This document shows, one piece after another, positions 6,526-7,200 of a stretch of 7,200 bases of DNA (position 1 is the stretch's first letter; every line of letters begins with the position of its first letter). The notes under the pieces are model-generated. The model saw nothing but the letters and a program-made list of their open reading frames with translations, had not been told where the DNA came from and did not search any database. Both the position numbers and the translations under genes were made by a program. Source of the DNA: Actinomycetota bacterium (GTDB lineage Bacteria; Actinomycetota; Actinomycetes; Nanopelagicales; Nanopelagicaceae); assembly GCA_009705025.1 (NCBI GenBank), contig WLDA01000047.1, forward strand, positions 1 to 7,200, in the 5' to 3' direction.

Positions 6526-7200
6526 TTACCCAATCCGTAATTCGCCAACAGCGCCTGCGGGAACAAAAGGTTTCTTAGGTCTAATAAATGGGATTAGTAC
6601 ATATTTATCATTTTGAAGTGGACGCTCATCTTTGTCACCTTTATTTGGCCACATAGAAAATGCGCGCTCTGCTTGCGCAGTAATAGTCAGTGATGGATTG
6701 ACGCCTAAGTTTGCTGTAATTGTGGATCCATCTACTACGTGCAACGTTGGGTAGTTATACACGCGATGGTAAGGATCAATAACACCACTTTTTTCATCAG
6801 TACCGATTACGCAACCTCCAACAAAGTGTGCGGTAAATGGTGCACCAATAAGATCTCCCACATTTCCACCAGCAATGCCACCATAATTTTTAGCTATACG
6901 CTGCACAGTTTCATTTGCTGCAGGGATATATGTTGCATTTGGATGCTCAGAATCATTGCGTGATGTGAGCTTGAAGCCAAAGATTCCGCGCTTACCAATG
7001 ACCTTTATTGAGGAGTCAACATTTTGCATGACAAGTGCAATCACTGTTCGCTCACTCCATTTACGAACATTCAAAATCGTTAGGAATAGCGATGGCTTTG
7101 CTAAGAATTGTTGCATCCAATGTTTGCGGCGTGCTTTAGATGTCCAACCATCAGTCATAATTGTCTGCAATAACCCCATCGAGTTACTGCCTTTTCCGTA
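6526..7200 (-). CDS. GMC-family oxidoreductase, C-terminal part (cholesterol-oxidase-like; cut by window edge)
   Basis: FAD-dependent oxidation of an alcohol group, substrate unknown. The frame is open to the right edge, so an internal Met at 7179 is not the start: the codons before it (7200-7180) read YGKGSNS, and NSMGLLQT looks like continuous family sequence. About 224 residues are visible; the N-terminal FAD-binding half is missing. Counting from Met7179, the visible GMC C-terminal signature comprises GDLIGAPFTAHFVGGCVIG (108-126) with the likely catalytic His118, DPYHRVYNYPTLHVVDGS (135-152) and TITANLGVNPSLTITAQAERA (153-173) with Asn161 at the place of the catalytic Asn of cholesterol oxidases. 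The ChoD-like branch fits best by eye, but a steroid substrate is only a guess: no sterol-degradation genes are in view. It lies 9 bases upstream of the SDR gene on the same strand. Confidence 0.9.
   Translation of the reverse strand, partial: YGKGSNSMGLLQTIMTDGWTSKARRKHWMQQFLAKPSLFLTILNVRKWSERTVIALVMQNVDSSIKVIGKRGIFGFKLTSRNDSEHPNATYIPAANETVQRIAKNYGGIAGGNVGDLIGAPFTAHFVGGCVIGTDEKSGVIDPYHRVYNYPTLHVVDGSTITANLGVNPSLTITAQAERAFSMWPNKGDKDERPLQNDKYVLIPFIRPKKPFVPAGAVGELRIG

Noticed and set aside
6526..7179. Complete 217-residue protein starting at Met 7179
   Set aside because: The frame continues upstream to the window edge and the residues before Met fit the GMC family, so this is an internal Met of a truncated gene.

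Overview
The window looks like a piece of a low-GC, densely packed actinobacterial chromosome. The visible start of SerC, the citrate synthase and the SDR/GMC pair all read like actinobacterial family members, yet base composition is well below that of Streptomyces or Mycobacterium, and intergenic gaps are 3 to about 100 bases. That combination fits the streamlined freshwater lineage Nanopelagicales (acI; Planktophila/Nanopelagicus-like). This is inference from style and remembered homologues, not from a search.

Left block (1-3598): a minus-strand pair, pdxH then serC (3 bases apart, serC running off the left edge), makes the cofactor PLP and a PLP-dependent enzyme of serine synthesis. Divergently, across a 95-base control region, lies a citrate synthase of the actinobacterial citA type (GTG start fixed by a strong RBS), followed on the same strand by a class I CPD photolyase. 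The photolyase meets the next gene tail to tail: both stop codons are read from the same CTAG tetranucleotide.

Right block (3595-7200, all minus strand): reading in the direction of transcription there is the C-terminal part of a GMC-family oxidoreductase (cholesterol-oxidase-like, cut by the right edge), a classical SDR 9 bases behind it (probable operon), then a small exported Cys-containing, Ala-rich helical protein with its own strong RBS, and finally a multi-pass membrane protein ending in an intact GGDEF diguanylate cyclase domain without the usual inhibitory I-site.

No tRNA, rRNA, CRISPR array, insertion sequence or phage gene is visible. Most of the window is ordinary core metabolism. 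The points most worth a second look are a Tyr in place of the terminal Trp of the photolyase electron-transfer chain, a Glu in place of the catalytic Asp of citrate synthase, the exported unknown protein next to the c-di-GMP gene, the GMC-SDR pair, and the shared CTAG stop.
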